64,000 nucleotides of DNA from Treponema sp. (GTDB taxonomy: Bacteria > Spirochaetota > Spirochaetia > Treponematales > Treponemataceae): contig JAEDCY010000008.1 of NCBI GenBank assembly GCA_016293915.1, forward strand, positions 4,665-68,664. The letters are read 5' to 3'. Of this stretch, positions 43,463 to 52,261 are shown piece by piece (position 1 is the first letter of the stretch; every line of letters starts with the position of its first letter). Below the pieces are notes generated by a model. That model saw only the letters and a list, made by a program, of their open reading frames with translations. It searched no databases and was not told where the DNA came from. The position numbers and the translations under genes were made by a program.

Positions 43463-45723
43463 TCTGAAGCTCCTGTCTCTTCTGGATTTTTTACTTCAAC
43501 CTTTTCTTTAGTGCGATCACGTATCAGCTGGAAAAGAAGATCTTCTGTACAGGGAATTTCTGTAAGCTGTGTTGTAAGTGCCAGCGATAGGGCTGAAGAG
43601 AATGCTGCTGGTAGAGAGTTATGAATTAATCCGCCTACCTGTCCAGAACGGTTTTCAGATTTAATAAAGCTTATATTGATTGCATCGCAGGAAATAGTCT
43701 TTCCTTTTACAAGCATTGTAAGTTCCTGCTGAATTTCAAGACGGATTGTTCTTATAGCTGCAGCTTCATCAAATAATTCTCCGCAATCAACGGTTACCCA
43801 GATTCCTTTAATTTTTTCATTGTAAGTATATGTGTCAAGTTCAACTTCCACAACTGTAGTTATAAAAGAAGTTGTGTAGAATGGTGTTCCAGAGAATTTG
43901 TCTTTATCCCATTTTGATTTTTGAGTAAGTGCTCCACCGCGCTTTGCTGTAATTGGCAGCGGCTGGTGAAAACGTTTCTTTTGAATGTCACTACAGCATT
44001 TTTTTACAAGCTCGTTCATAATACTGATGGAACTGTAAGAATTTTCAGGTTGTTCTGGAATCTGGTTGTATGCATAGTCAGAATCTATCTGAATATTCTG
44101 TTTGGAAATTTGAAGAATTTCTGAGGCTGAGTTTTTCCATATATCCTGAATTACTTCCGAAGGTTTTATAGAATGTATTACAAGTTTTTCATCTGCACTA
44201 AGAGTTATTTCAACCTTTGTATCATTTGAAAAACCAGATTGTCCATAATATCCGGATGGAATATAGGCTGTTGCAACACCAATTCCGCGCAGAGGCAGGG
44301 CAAAGAAAGGTTTGCTGTCTTTTTCAGCACGGTCAATTGCTTCCATATGAAATGATGCATATTTGCGGTTAAAGTCACTTTGCTTAAGAGCGGTCTGAAT
44401 AACAGATTGAATGTCACCAGTTGGAATTGAAAAAGGAAAATCTTTTGTTTTTGTTTTAGATTTTGTTTTTGTTTTTTCAATTTCAGTTTTAGCGTTCAAA
44501 AGTCTAAGTTCGTCAGGGAATATTTTAGATTGATTACTGATTTTCTGAATTTCATTTTCTATTGCAAAAAAAGCCTGTGATTCAATAATCTGCATTGAAA
44601 TTGAAGTTGGTGGATTTTTAGAGGAATGAGCTTTAGCACTAATGTAAAGATTTTCCGGTTTATAATAACTTGTTGCAGCAATTGCTATACGGTCTGTAAT
44701 TTCCTGAGCAAAAGGATTTGAACAACCGATGTCTATATCAATAAGTATTTTAAGAGCTATTAAATGCCCGTCTTTATCAAGAGCAGTGCGGTATGTAATT
44801 TCTGTAAGTACACCAGGAACCATATAGTTTTCCTGTTCGAACTGTGAAAGAACAAGTTTTACAGGCTTTTTTGTAAGCCATGATGCAATTGCAATTTGAA
44901 CTGCCAGTTGTGTAGTGCGGGCTAATCCCGAAGGATAGATTCCTGCTGTTTTTGTTTTGTGAATATATACATCTTCTTCACTTATTCCAAGTGCCAGAGC
45001 TACAGATTTCTGTGTAAAGCTTATCCATCGGGTTGGCGTAAAAACATGAATTTTATCGCCTTCGGTGTAAGCAAAAGCTCCTTCTGTTTCCTGCCATTTT
45101 GGAGTAAGCAGTTTTTCTTTCCAGGTGTCGGTAGAAGTAAAATCTGCGCTTTCAAAAAGTTTTGTGTCAGCCTGAGCTAACTCAAGTTTTTCATAAAGAC
45201 CATATTTGATTTCACGGGAAGCCACAATGACATCAGCATTATCTTCTACATGAGATTTATCGATTACGGCATCAAGAGAAGGCATCTCATTTATCTGTTC
45301 AACAAATTCCTTAAAGTTAGAAGCATCATCAGTTTGTTTGTTGATAACGTTGTTTAAGGCAGATTCAAGATTTTCAACATCAAAGGTTATGTTTACGGTA
45401 TCAAGAAGTTTGTAAACCTGCTCCTCATCAGGTCCAAGAATGATTCCTACTGGTTCTCCGCTGTAAGAAACATTTCCATATCCAAAAATCTTGATTATGG
45501 TTTTATTTGCATTAAGAGTTTTTGATTCCGGAATATCACGGTTAGTATATAAAAAATATCCTTCAGGTAAGTCTGGAGCTGAAATGCTTTTGATTTTTCC
45601 TGATGAAGCAGGGCTTCGTATTAGAGCTGCGTAAAGACAATTTTCTTTTACTACATCGCTGTAAAAGCCGGTTGCTTCAAGAGAACGTAATTGTTTTTTT
45701 TGATCTGATTTTTTAACAGCCAT
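43459..45723 (-). CDS. Divergent molybdopterin-binding subunit, xanthine dehydrogenase family
   Basis: About 754 residues related to XdhA/CoxL: an Ald_Xan_dh_C domain (about 10-130: GFYSDVVKENCLYAALIRSP, GEPVGIILGPD) and the molybdopterin region (about 190-730). Several hallmarks are not found. The glycine-rich motif near TKTAGIYPSG is degenerate, the usual arginine-containing RGFGxPQ reads SISMQIIES, and the catalytic Glu motif near the C-terminus (GxGE) reads GGLIHNS. It may act on an unusual substrate, bind the cofactor differently, or have lost activity. ATG 45723 avoids overlap with the aminotransferase stop; TTG 45756 and ATG 45750 are in frame. A Lys/Thr-rich insert lies near residue 425. 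Confidence 0.72.
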   Translation of the reverse strand: MAVKKSDQKKQLRSLEATGFYSDVVKENCLYAALIRSPASSGKIKSISAPDLPEGYFLYTNRDIPESKTLNANKTIIKIFGYGNVSYSGEPVGIILGPDEEQVYKLLDTVNITFDVENLESALNNVINKQTDDASNFKEFVEQINEMPSLDAVIDKSHVEDNADVIVASREIKYGLYEKLELAQADTKLFESADFTSTDTWKEKLLTPKWQETEGAFAYTEGDKIHVFTPTRWISFTQKSVALALGISEEDVYIHKTKTAGIYPSGLARTTQLAVQIAIASWLTKKPVKLVLSQFEQENYMVPGVLTEITYRTALDKDGHLIALKILIDIDIGCSNPFAQEITDRIAIAATSYYKPENLYISAKAHSSKNPPTSISMQIIESQAFFAIENEIQKISNQSKIFPDELRLLNAKTEIEKTKTKSKTKTKDFPFSIPTGDIQSVIQTALKQSDFNRKYASFHMEAIDRAEKDSKPFFALPLRGIGVATAYIPSGYYGQSGFSNDTKVEITLSADEKLVIHSIKPSEVIQDIWKNSASEILQISKQNIQIDSDYAYNQIPEQPENSYSSISIMNELVKKCCSDIQKKRFHQPLPITAKRGGALTQKSKWDKDKFSGTPFYTTSFITTVVEVELDTYTYNEKIKGIWVTVDCGELFDEAAAIRTIRLEIQQELTMLVKGKTISCDAINISFIKSENRSGQVGGLIHNSLPAAFSSALSLALTTQLTEIPCTEDLLFQLIRDRTKEKVEVKNPEETGASE

Positions 45724-45727
45724 TATG

Positions 45728-46972
45728 TTATGAATCTCTCCTGTTTTCATTTCCAATTTTTATAACAGTATCAATTACAAGCTGGGCCTGTTCATCTGTC
45801 ATATCCGGGAAGAGCGGAATCGAAATTGTATTATTGTACTGTCTTTCTGCATTCGGAAAATTTTCTGCGGTAAAATCAGGGTAGAGTTTGCGCCAGTAAG
45901 TAAAATGAAAAATCGGTATAAAGTGGACTGAAATTCCTAATCCTGCTTCCTGCATTTTTTTTGCAAACTCTTCGCGGGTGATTTTAAGTTTTTCAGGTAT
46001 AATGCGCATAAGATAAAGATGCCAGCTGTTGCCTTCGCCGTCTGGTGGTAAGCGGATAAAATCAAGCTTAGAGAAAGCCTTGTTATACATATCCACTATT
46101 CGTTTTCTCTGCTCATAAAAAAGCTGGGCCCGGTCTACCTGACAGCAGCCGATGGCAGCAAGAATGTCAGGAAGATTAAATTTGTAGCCTGGTGCAATAA
46201 TATCATATTCCCAGCTTGCCCGCGAAGAAGTGTAGCGGTCCCAGGTTGTGCGATCCATTCCATGCATACGCATAACCGTCATGCGGCGGGCTAGTTCAGA
46301 ATCTCTTGTACAAACCATTCCGCCTTCTGCCGTTGTAATTGTTTTTGTGACATAGAAAGAAAAAACTCCGGCATCACCGATTGTTCCTGCGTAACCGAGT
46401 TCTGTTGGAGACGGATACGAATGTGCAGCATCTTCAATTACACGGATTTTATGTTCAGGAGTAGAATACTTTTGTGCGAGCTCCATAATACGGTGCATGT
46501 TGCAAACGTTTCCGGCAATATGAACAGGAACAATTGCGCGAACCCGGTGCTCTGTATCTTTTTTTAAGATCTCTTCAATTTTTACTGGATCAATACTGTA
46601 GTTGTCTTTTTCAACATCCGCAAAAAAAACATCTGCATTTAAATGACGGGCACAGGCTGCCGTAGAAACAAAAGTGTAAGGCGTTGTGATTACGGCAGTT
46701 CCTTCTCGAACCCCACAGGCTTCCATTGCAAGTATCATTCCACTCGTATTTGAGTTTACAGCAAGCGAAATTATTTCACTGTCTGAAAGAGAAAGTGCAC
46801 GGCGGGCTTCTTTCATTTTGTCTGTGTCACTTACCGAGGCGCTAAACTTTTTTTCGAATTCCAGCGCGTATTTTCCGGTTGTGAGCCAGCCGCTTCGCAG
46901 TACATCAAGCACAGCATTTTCTTCATCTTTTGTGATAGCTGCTCTATGAAATGGAACTTTAATTTCTGCCAT
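45728..46972 (-). CDS. DegT/DnrJ/EryC1/StrS aminotransferase
   Basis: A PLP-dependent sugar aminotransferase, 414 residues, acting on keto-sugar nucleotides. Motifs: VLRSGWLTTGKYALEFEKKF near 25-44, the PLP region VIEDAAHS near 190, and the internal aldimine lysine in FSFYVTKTITTAEGGM near 215. It is preceded by a UDP-sugar 4,6-dehydratase gene on the same strand, the usual partner that makes the 4-keto substrate, so together they should give an amino-dideoxy sugar for surface glycan or flagellin glycosylation (inference). AGGAG lies upstream of ATG 46972. The molybdenum-hydroxylase genes follow within a few bases. Confidence 0.9.
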   Translation of the reverse strand: MAEIKVPFHRAAITKDEENAVLDVLRSGWLTTGKYALEFEKKFSASVSDTDKMKEARRALSLSDSEIISLAVNSNTSGMILAMEACGVREGTAVITTPYTFVSTAACARHLNADVFFADVEKDNYSIDPVKIEEILKKDTEHRVRAIVPVHIAGNVCNMHRIMELAQKYSTPEHKIRVIEDAAHSYPSPTELGYAGTIGDAGVFSFYVTKTITTAEGGMVCTRDSELARRMTVMRMHGMDRTTWDRYTSSRASWEYDIIAPGYKFNLPDILAAIGCCQVDRAQLFYEQRKRIVDMYNKAFSKLDFIRLPPDGEGNSWHLYLMRIIPEKLKITREEFAKKMQEAGLGISVHFIPIFHFTYWRKLYPDFTAENFPNAERQYNNTISIPLFPDMTDEQAQLVIDTVIKIGNENRRDS

Positions 46973-47013
46973 TTATATTTCTTTCTCCTGTTTTTTCCAT
47001 ATAAATATAAACC

Positions 47014-48516
47014 CTATAATAAATCAGTACGAAGCTGGCCGTCTTTTTTGATTTCCTCGTAAAAGTCACGCAAACTTTCGCAGTCATCACATAAAAGCTT
47101 CACCAGAAGTGCTTTGTCACGAAATAGATTTTCCTTTCCTTTTGTGTAAAAACAAATTGGATGAAGCTCAGTAAGAAGTTTTTCAAGTCTTGAACTTTCA
47201 TATTCTTTATTATCAAGCATGAAAAGCTTTTTGTATTTAGTCGGCTGCGGATTTTCTTCTTTAAGCCAGAGCGGTTCAATAAGGCGTTCTCCTTTGCGTG
47301 AGCCGACAATTTTTATATCAATATCTTTATAAGGTTCAAGACCGGAGAACTTAATAATCTGTTTTGCAAGTTCAATGATTTTTATAGGCTCACCCATGTC
47401 GAGTAAATATGATTTGCCGTTTTTGCCGACGCCGCCAGTCTGTAAAACAAGAGAACAGGCTTCGGGAATGGTCATGAAAAAGCGTTCCATTTTTTCATCG
47501 GTTACAGTAATTGGACCACCGGTTTTTATCTGATTCTGGAAAACCGGAAGAATAGAACCTCGGCTGCCAAGTACGTTGCCAAAGCGTACAAACATAAAGG
47601 ACTGATTTTCTGTAGCGCGCTTAGCAGCGTCGAGCACAAGCTTTTCGCATATCATTTTTGAAACACCGTAAACGCTTACAGGCGCTACGGCCTTATCTGT
47701 AGAAATCAAAACGAAGCGGTCTACTTTGTGAGCCAGAGCTGCATCCAAAAGATTTTTTGTTCCAAATACATTGTTTTCAACTGCAGCAACCTGATTTTCT
47801 TCCATCATAGGAACATGCTTATAGGCCGCACAGTGGAAAATTACATTACACTTTGTCTGTCGTACAATGTAATCAACATATTCTCTGTCTCTCATGTCTC
47901 CAATAATAGGAACAATAGTAGCTTTTTCTCCGACTCCTTCTGCCTGTAAGAGTCTTAATTCACGGTATATTCTGCAAATAGAATTTTCGCCGTGACCAAA
48001 AAGATAAAGACGTTCAGCTCCACCGCTCAAAAGCTGCCTTGAAAGTTCCGAGCCAATTGAGCCACCTGCTCCAGTAATAAAAACACGTTTACCTCGTAAA
48101 TATCCAAGACTTTCCTTTAATGAAATTGTAACAGGTGTTCGGCCAAGAATATCCAGCGGGTCAATTTCACGGGTTTGAACAAGATGGGCTGTTCCTTCAA
48201 TTACCTGGCTTATTCCAGGCAGAATCTTAATATGATTAAAACCGTTTTGGGTAAGGGTTTCATAAATTTCACGGATTCGTTCGGTTGGGGCAGAAGGAAT
48301 TGCAATGATTGCTTCATCAAGCTCTGAATTGGAAAGAATAGAAGTTACACTGCTGATAGGACCCAGAACAGGAATTCCTTCTATTGTAGTTCCGATGATA
48401 TCCTTGTTGTCATCAATAAATGCGTTTACTTTTCCAAATATCTTTTTACGCTTGATATCATCGGCAATGGTTTGTCCTGCAAAGCCTGCGCCAATGATGT
48501 AAATACGTTTATCCAT
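47014..48516 (-). CDS. NDP-sugar 4,6-dehydratase, CapD/PglF/FlaA1 type
   Basis: About 500 residues. An N-terminal CoA-binding-like Rossmann domain (1-125: IYIIGAGFAGQTIADDI) is followed by the extended-SDR dehydratase domain (about 145-440): TGAGGSIGSELSRQLL, HCAAYKHVPMME, STDKAVAPVSVYGVSKMICE with the catalytic region, and RFGNVLGSRGSILPVF. The four membrane helices of PglF/WbpM are absent, making it a soluble form. ATG 48516 starts the standard domain; 23 further codons upstream are unlikely. It heads the reverse-strand unit with the DegT aminotransferase. Confidence 0.9.
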   Translation of the reverse strand: MDKRIYIIGAGFAGQTIADDIKRKKIFGKVNAFIDDNKDIIGTTIEGIPVLGPISSVTSILSNSELDEAIIAIPSAPTERIREIYETLTQNGFNHIKILPGISQVIEGTAHLVQTREIDPLDILGRTPVTISLKESLGYLRGKRVFITGAGGSIGSELSRQLLSGGAERLYLFGHGENSICRIYRELRLLQAEGVGEKATIVPIIGDMRDREYVDYIVRQTKCNVIFHCAAYKHVPMMEENQVAAVENNVFGTKNLLDAALAHKVDRFVLISTDKAVAPVSVYGVSKMICEKLVLDAAKRATENQSFMFVRFGNVLGSRGSILPVFQNQIKTGGPITVTDEKMERFFMTIPEACSLVLQTGGVGKNGKSYLLDMGEPIKIIELAKQIIKFSGLEPYKDIDIKIVGSRKGERLIEPLWLKEENPQPTKYKKLFMLDNKEYESSRLEKLLTELHPICFYTKGKENLFRDKALLVKLLCDDCESLRDFYEEIKKDGQLRTDLL

Positions 48517-48580
48517 TTTCCCAACCCTTTTGGTTATTTTATCACATGCTAACTGATTTCGCAATGATACGATTAAAATG

Positions 48581-48663
48581 TGCACACGGATTCGATTTTC
48601 CTACGGAAAATCCATGAAATATATAAAAATGAAACGACGTAGTCGTTTCGAATCCGTGTGACA
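48581..48663. repeat. Two-hairpin palindromic element, copy 2
   Basis: Outer arms CACACGGATTC / GAATCCGTGTGACA; hairpin GATTTTCC-TAC-GGAAAATC (48594-48612); 18-base AT linker; hairpin GAAACGAC-GTA-GTCGTTTC (48631-48649). The loops are complementary (CTACG with CGTAG). It lies between divergent genes. Confidence 0.85.
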
Positions 48664-48741
48664 AAATTAAAAAATATCTAAACTCACTTTTAATTTTTTC
48701 CGATGAAGATATTGATAGTCGAATAATATTCGGGGTGTTCT

Positions 48742-49248
48742 ATGGGGAATTTTAAAAGACTAAGTATTCTTACGATTCTGTTTTTTGCAGGTTCATTATG
48801 TTTTTGCAATCAGATTTCATTTCAAATTGTACAGCATGATGAAAGTGTAGACTGTGTTTCGGAAGATTCAATGGTAATCGAAGATTCTGTACTCAATAAT
48901 TTTTTTGAATATGGTTTTATCGTTACTAATTCTGATGCAGCAATTTCAGATTCTGCAACACAGGATGAAAAACTTTATAAAATCGGGCAGGGAGATGCAT
49001 TTAATGGATTTTCAGATTATTTTGTTCAGATAAAGCTTTACTATGAACGCACTGAAAATACATTAAGCAGTACTTCAGACCTTTACGAAATTGATTTTAT
49101 CATTACTTCTGTAAAGGATGGTAAAAAAATAGCGGCCAAGTCGATTAAAGATATTAAAATTGACCGTACAAAGAAAAATAATCTGGCGAAGGTTTCATCA
49201 GATTTAGTATACGAAATAAACAAAGCATTAAGAGCATATAAAGCCTAA
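48742..49248 (+). CDS. Exported protein of unknown function
   Basis: A 168-residue protein with a signal peptide (LSILTILFFAGSLCFC), possibly a lipoprotein since cysteines lie at the cleavage region. It continues with an alpha-beta mixed domain (SFQIVQHDESVDCVSEDS, FNGFSDYFVQIKLYYER, KKIAAKSIKDIKIDRT). The pattern of an exported protein that sums or tests small strands resembles treponeme periplasmic proteins, but no family is recognised. ATG 48742 follows a G-rich stretch (CGGGG). The next gene begins about 15 bases later, so both are one unit. Confidence 0.6.
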   Translation: MGNFKRLSILTILFFAGSLCFCNQISFQIVQHDESVDCVSEDSMVIEDSVLNNFFEYGFIVTNSDAAISDSATQDEKLYKIGQGDAFNGFSDYFVQIKLYYERTENTLSSTSDLYEIDFIITSVKDGKKIAAKSIKDIKIDRTKKNNLAKVSSDLVYEINKALRAYKA

Positions 49249-49262
49249 GGATGGGTAGGGGT

Positions 49263-50867
49263 ATGAAAAATAAAATTAAAAACATTTTTAAGATTCTGGC
49301 AGTAACAGCAGGATGTCTAATGTTTGCATCATTCAGTCCTTCTTTAGATGGAAGGGCAGTTGTCGTTGATAAAGGAGTTTTTCCTCAGGGACTTTTTGCA
49401 AAAACAGTAGGCTACCTTCCTGGTGATATAATCAGTGTAACAAATATTGCAGGTGATGCTACTGTAGATATTCTTGTAATCGGCGCACTTGATCCTTCTG
49501 AGGGGGTTGCAATTATGCTTTCTCCAGAAGCCGCAGAAGCAATGGGAATTGACAGCAGTGCAAATAACATAGTGAAGATTACAAAACGCTCTGGTCAAGA
49601 CGACCAGGTATTTGGAAATGCTGTAATTTCAAAATCATCAGCAGAAATAGATGACTTTGATGATGAAGAGTTCGAATCAATTGGTGCAGAGCAGAACTCC
49701 GATGCTTTTGATAATACAGAAAACGAAGAGCCTGAAGAGTTTGAAGAAGAGGCAGCTGAAGAAGAAACTTTTGAAGAAGCTGCAGAAGATGAAACTGAAG
49801 AGCCTGAAACTGAAATAGCTGAAGAAACAGAAGAAGAACCTGAAGTTCCAGAAGCAGTTGAAGAAGCTGAAGAGGAAGAGGCTTTTGAAGAAGAAGTTAT
49901 AGAAGAGGAAGAAACTGCAGACGAGGAATTTGAGGAAGAAGAAACTCCAGTAGAAGATGCAGAAGAAGAAAATGAAGAGGAAGCTTTCGAAGATGAAACT
50001 CCGGATGCAATAGAAGAAGCTGCAGAAGAAGAAGCTTTTGAAGAAGATAAGCTTGATGAACTTCCTGCAGAAGAGGAATCTGAAGAAGAGTCTGTAGAAG
50101 AAGAACTTGAAGAGTTTGAAGAAGAAGCAGCTGAGCCTGAAATAGAAGAGGAAACAGCAGAAGAAGAAACTGTTGAAGAAGATATTCCAGAGGAAGAAGA
50201 AAGTCTTGAAGAAGAAGCTTTTGATGAAGAAACTCCAGCTGATATTCCTGAAGAAACAACAGAATCAGAAGATGATGTTCCTGCAGCAGAAGCTTTTGAA
50301 GCAGATGAACTTGATGATTTACCTGCAGAGACAGAAGCTGAGCCAGAAACCGAAGTTTCAGAAGAAACAATAGAAGAAAACGAAACTGATGAATATGAAG
50401 CAATTGTACTTGTTCCGGCAGATGCAAATCCTCCAGAGAGCGAGGAAGATGAAGTTGAAGATGTAATTTCTGAAGATGATATTGATGCAATTGATGAAGA
50501 AATTACCTTAACTCCACTGGTGGAAGAAACTCCTGCAGAACCAGAAGAGCCAAAGCCAGAACCAGAACAAGAACAAGAACAAGAACCAAAAGCTGTAACT
50601 TCTTATGATAAGTATATGGTTCCAAGCCTTAAAAACCTTGAATCTGGAAAGTACTACATTCAGATTGCAGTTTACTCAAGCGAGGATAACATTCTTGATG
50701 TAATCGATAAGTATGGAACAAATTATCCGATTACAATCGTTCCAATGGCAGGCGGTTCAAGCAAGCAGATTTTGATTGGTCCTGTTACAATGGATGAATA
50801 TAAGGTTGTACTTGAAAGATTTAAGTCTTACGGATTTAAGGATGCGTTCCTTAGAAAAATTAAATAG
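49263..50867 (+). CDS. RlpA-like protein: DPBB domain, Glu-rich linker, SPOR domain
   Basis: About 534 residues. Signal peptide IFKILAVTAGCLMFASFSP; a double-psi beta-barrel-like domain (about 30-120: GRAVVVDKGVFPQGLFAK, GYLPGDIISVTNIAGD); then about 300 residues made almost only of Glu, Ala, Pro, Thr and Asp; then a SPOR-type domain (about 460-534: YYIQIAVYSSEDN, ILIGPVTMDEYK). DPBB plus SPOR is the plan of RlpA, a septal lytic transglycosylase; SPOR binds denuded glycan at division sites. The key catalytic residues of RlpA were not identified, so it could be structural. The in-frame ATG at 49251 is an alternative start. The linker is encoded by GAA/GAG repeats at about 49640-50570. Confidence 0.7.
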   Translation: MKNKIKNIFKILAVTAGCLMFASFSPSLDGRAVVVDKGVFPQGLFAKTVGYLPGDIISVTNIAGDATVDILVIGALDPSEGVAIMLSPEAAEAMGIDSSANNIVKITKRSGQDDQVFGNAVISKSSAEIDDFDDEEFESIGAEQNSDAFDNTENEEPEEFEEEAAEEETFEEAAEDETEEPETEIAEETEEEPEVPEAVEEAEEEEAFEEEVIEEEETADEEFEEEETPVEDAEEENEEEAFEDETPDAIEEAAEEEAFEEDKLDELPAEEESEEESVEEELEEFEEEAAEPEIEEETAEEETVEEDIPEEEESLEEEAFDEETPADIPEETTESEDDVPAAEAFEADELDDLPAETEAEPETEVSEETIEENETDEYEAIVLVPADANPPESEEDEVEDVISEDDIDAIDEEITLTPLVEETPAEPEEPKPEPEQEQEQEPKAVTSYDKYMVPSLKNLESGKYYIQIAVYSSEDNILDVIDKYGTNYPITIVPMAGGSSKQILIGPVTMDEYKVVLERFKSYGFKDAFLRKIK

Positions 50868-50901
50868 TCAGATAAACCAAAAGGGCTGTCCAAAAAGTAT
50901 T

Positions 50902-50972
50902 GTCATGCTGAACTTGTTTCAGCATCTACACCACATCTAGTTCTATAGATTCCGAAACAAGTTCGGAATGAC
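50902..50972. repeat. Hairpin repeat pair
   Basis: Units TGCTGAA/TTCAGCA and, inverted, ATTCCGAA/TTCGGAAT. With its flanks (50883-50973) it is a near-identical duplicate of 53935-54025. Confidence 0.85.
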
Positions 50973-51071
50973 ACTAGGATGTAAACTTATTGGTCATCCC
51001 CTTTTTTATGGTATGATTTGAACCGCAAACGAGCAAAGCGAGTTTGTCGGTTTCGCAATTAATTTGACACG

Positions 51072-51130
51072 CTTGCCGAAGGCAAGTCGTGTTCATAATA
51101 ATGATAAACGGCAGCGGGCTTGACCCGCTG
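51072..51130. repeat. Hairpins downstream of ilvE
   Basis: CTTGCC-GAA-GGCAAG (51072-51086) and CAGCGGG-CTTGA-CCCGCTG (51112-51130). The second shares its core with 33432-33454. The second lies 10 bases beyond the converging ilvE stop and could help terminate it. Confidence 0.6.
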
Positions 51131-51140
51131 TCCGATTTCA

Positions 51141-52163
51141 TCAGATAGTATAAACCCATCCCTCAGGTGCAGGGAGACGGCCCATCTGAATACCAGTCAA
51201 AGTATCATAAATTTCCTTCAACTTAGGACCCATTTCCTGTTTTCCTTCGTTATAGATAATCTGTTTTCCGTGGTCATCAATTTCACCAACCGGAGAAATA
51301 ACAGCAGCAGTACCACAAAGACCACATTCTACGAAATCAGCAAGTTCATCCTTGTGAATCTTTCTCTCTTCAACTTCCATCTTCAGGTATTCCTTAGCTA
51401 CAACTACAAGCGAGCGGCGTGTAATTGAAGGAAGAATAGTATCAGATTTAGGAGTTACAAGCTTTCCATCCTTTGTGATGAAGAGAATGTTTGCTCCACC
51501 AGTTTCCTCGAGGTAAGTGTGAGTAGCAGGATCAAGGTACATATTTTCAGCATATCCGCAGTTATGTGCATCTACGATATTGTGTAAAGACATAGCATAG
51601 TTCAAACCAGCCTTAATATCACCAGTTCCATGAGGAGCTGCACGGTCGAGGTCTGAAAGGCGAACCTTAATAGGTTTTACACCGCCTTTGAAATATGGTC
51701 CAACAGGAGTTACGAGAATACGGAACTGATATTCATCAGCTGGTTTTACACCAATAACTGAACTTGAACCGAACATATATGGACGGATGTAAAGAGTAGC
51801 ACCGCTTCCGTAAGGTGGAACCCAATCCTTGTTTTCTTCGATAGTCTGAAGAACAGCTTCAATAAAGCGTTCTTTTGGGAATACTGGCATTTCAAGGCGT
51901 TTACATGAATTTTCCATACGCTCAGCGTTTAAGTCTGGGCGGAATGTTACGATGTCGCCGTGCTCAGTTGTATATGCTTTAAGGCCTTCAAAACAGGTCT
52001 GTGCGTACTGCAATACGCCTGCACATTCGCTGATTTTTACAGTATGGTCAGAAGTGAGCTTTCCTTCATCCCATTCACCATTTTTCCAGTTTGCTACATA
52101 GCTTTTTGATGTTTCCATGTAGCCGAAAGGCAGATTGCCCCAGTCCAATTTTTTTGTTGCCAT
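51141..52163 (-). CDS. ilvE: Branched-chain amino acid aminotransferase
   Basis: Class IV PLP aminotransferase, 340 residues, reversibly transaminating leucine, isoleucine and valine with 2-oxoglutarate. Family marks: CFEGLKAYTTEHGDI, RPDLNAERM, IRPYMFGSS, the PLP lysine region TGDIKAGLNYAMSL near residue 195, YLEETGGANILFI and ECGLCGTAAVISPV. AGGAG lies before ATG 52163. A perfect 17-base palindrome in its leader (52179-52195) may be an operator. No other branched-chain biosynthesis gene is nearby, so it may serve catabolism or final transamination only. Confidence 0.94.
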   Translation of the reverse strand: MATKKLDWGNLPFGYMETSKSYVANWKNGEWDEGKLTSDHTVKISECAGVLQYAQTCFEGLKAYTTEHGDIVTFRPDLNAERMENSCKRLEMPVFPKERFIEAVLQTIEENKDWVPPYGSGATLYIRPYMFGSSSVIGVKPADEYQFRILVTPVGPYFKGGVKPIKVRLSDLDRAAPHGTGDIKAGLNYAMSLHNIVDAHNCGYAENMYLDPATHTYLEETGGANILFITKDGKLVTPKSDTILPSITRRSLVVVAKEYLKMEVEERKIHKDELADFVECGLCGTAAVISPVGEIDDHGKQIIYNEGKQEMGPKLKEIYDTLTGIQMGRLPAPEGWVYTI

Positions 52164-52178
52164 ATTTATCTCCTAAAA

Positions 52179-52195
52179 CTTTAGTAATACTAAAG
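52179..52195. promoter_or_regulatory. Palindrome in the ilvE leader
   Basis: CTTTAGTA-A-TACTAAAG, perfect, 16 bases upstream of the ilvE start and in the divergent region with ribF. It could be an operator or an mRNA hairpin. Confidence 0.45.
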
Positions 52196-52261
52196 AAATT
52201 TAATTACACTTAATTATTATATAACTATTTTTTTTATTAGTAAAGTGATATAATAGAAAAT

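Noticed and set aside
49897..50490. Leu/Gln-rich reverse-strand open frame
   Set aside because: Antisense of the GAA/GAG acidic linker; composition is explained by the repeat.
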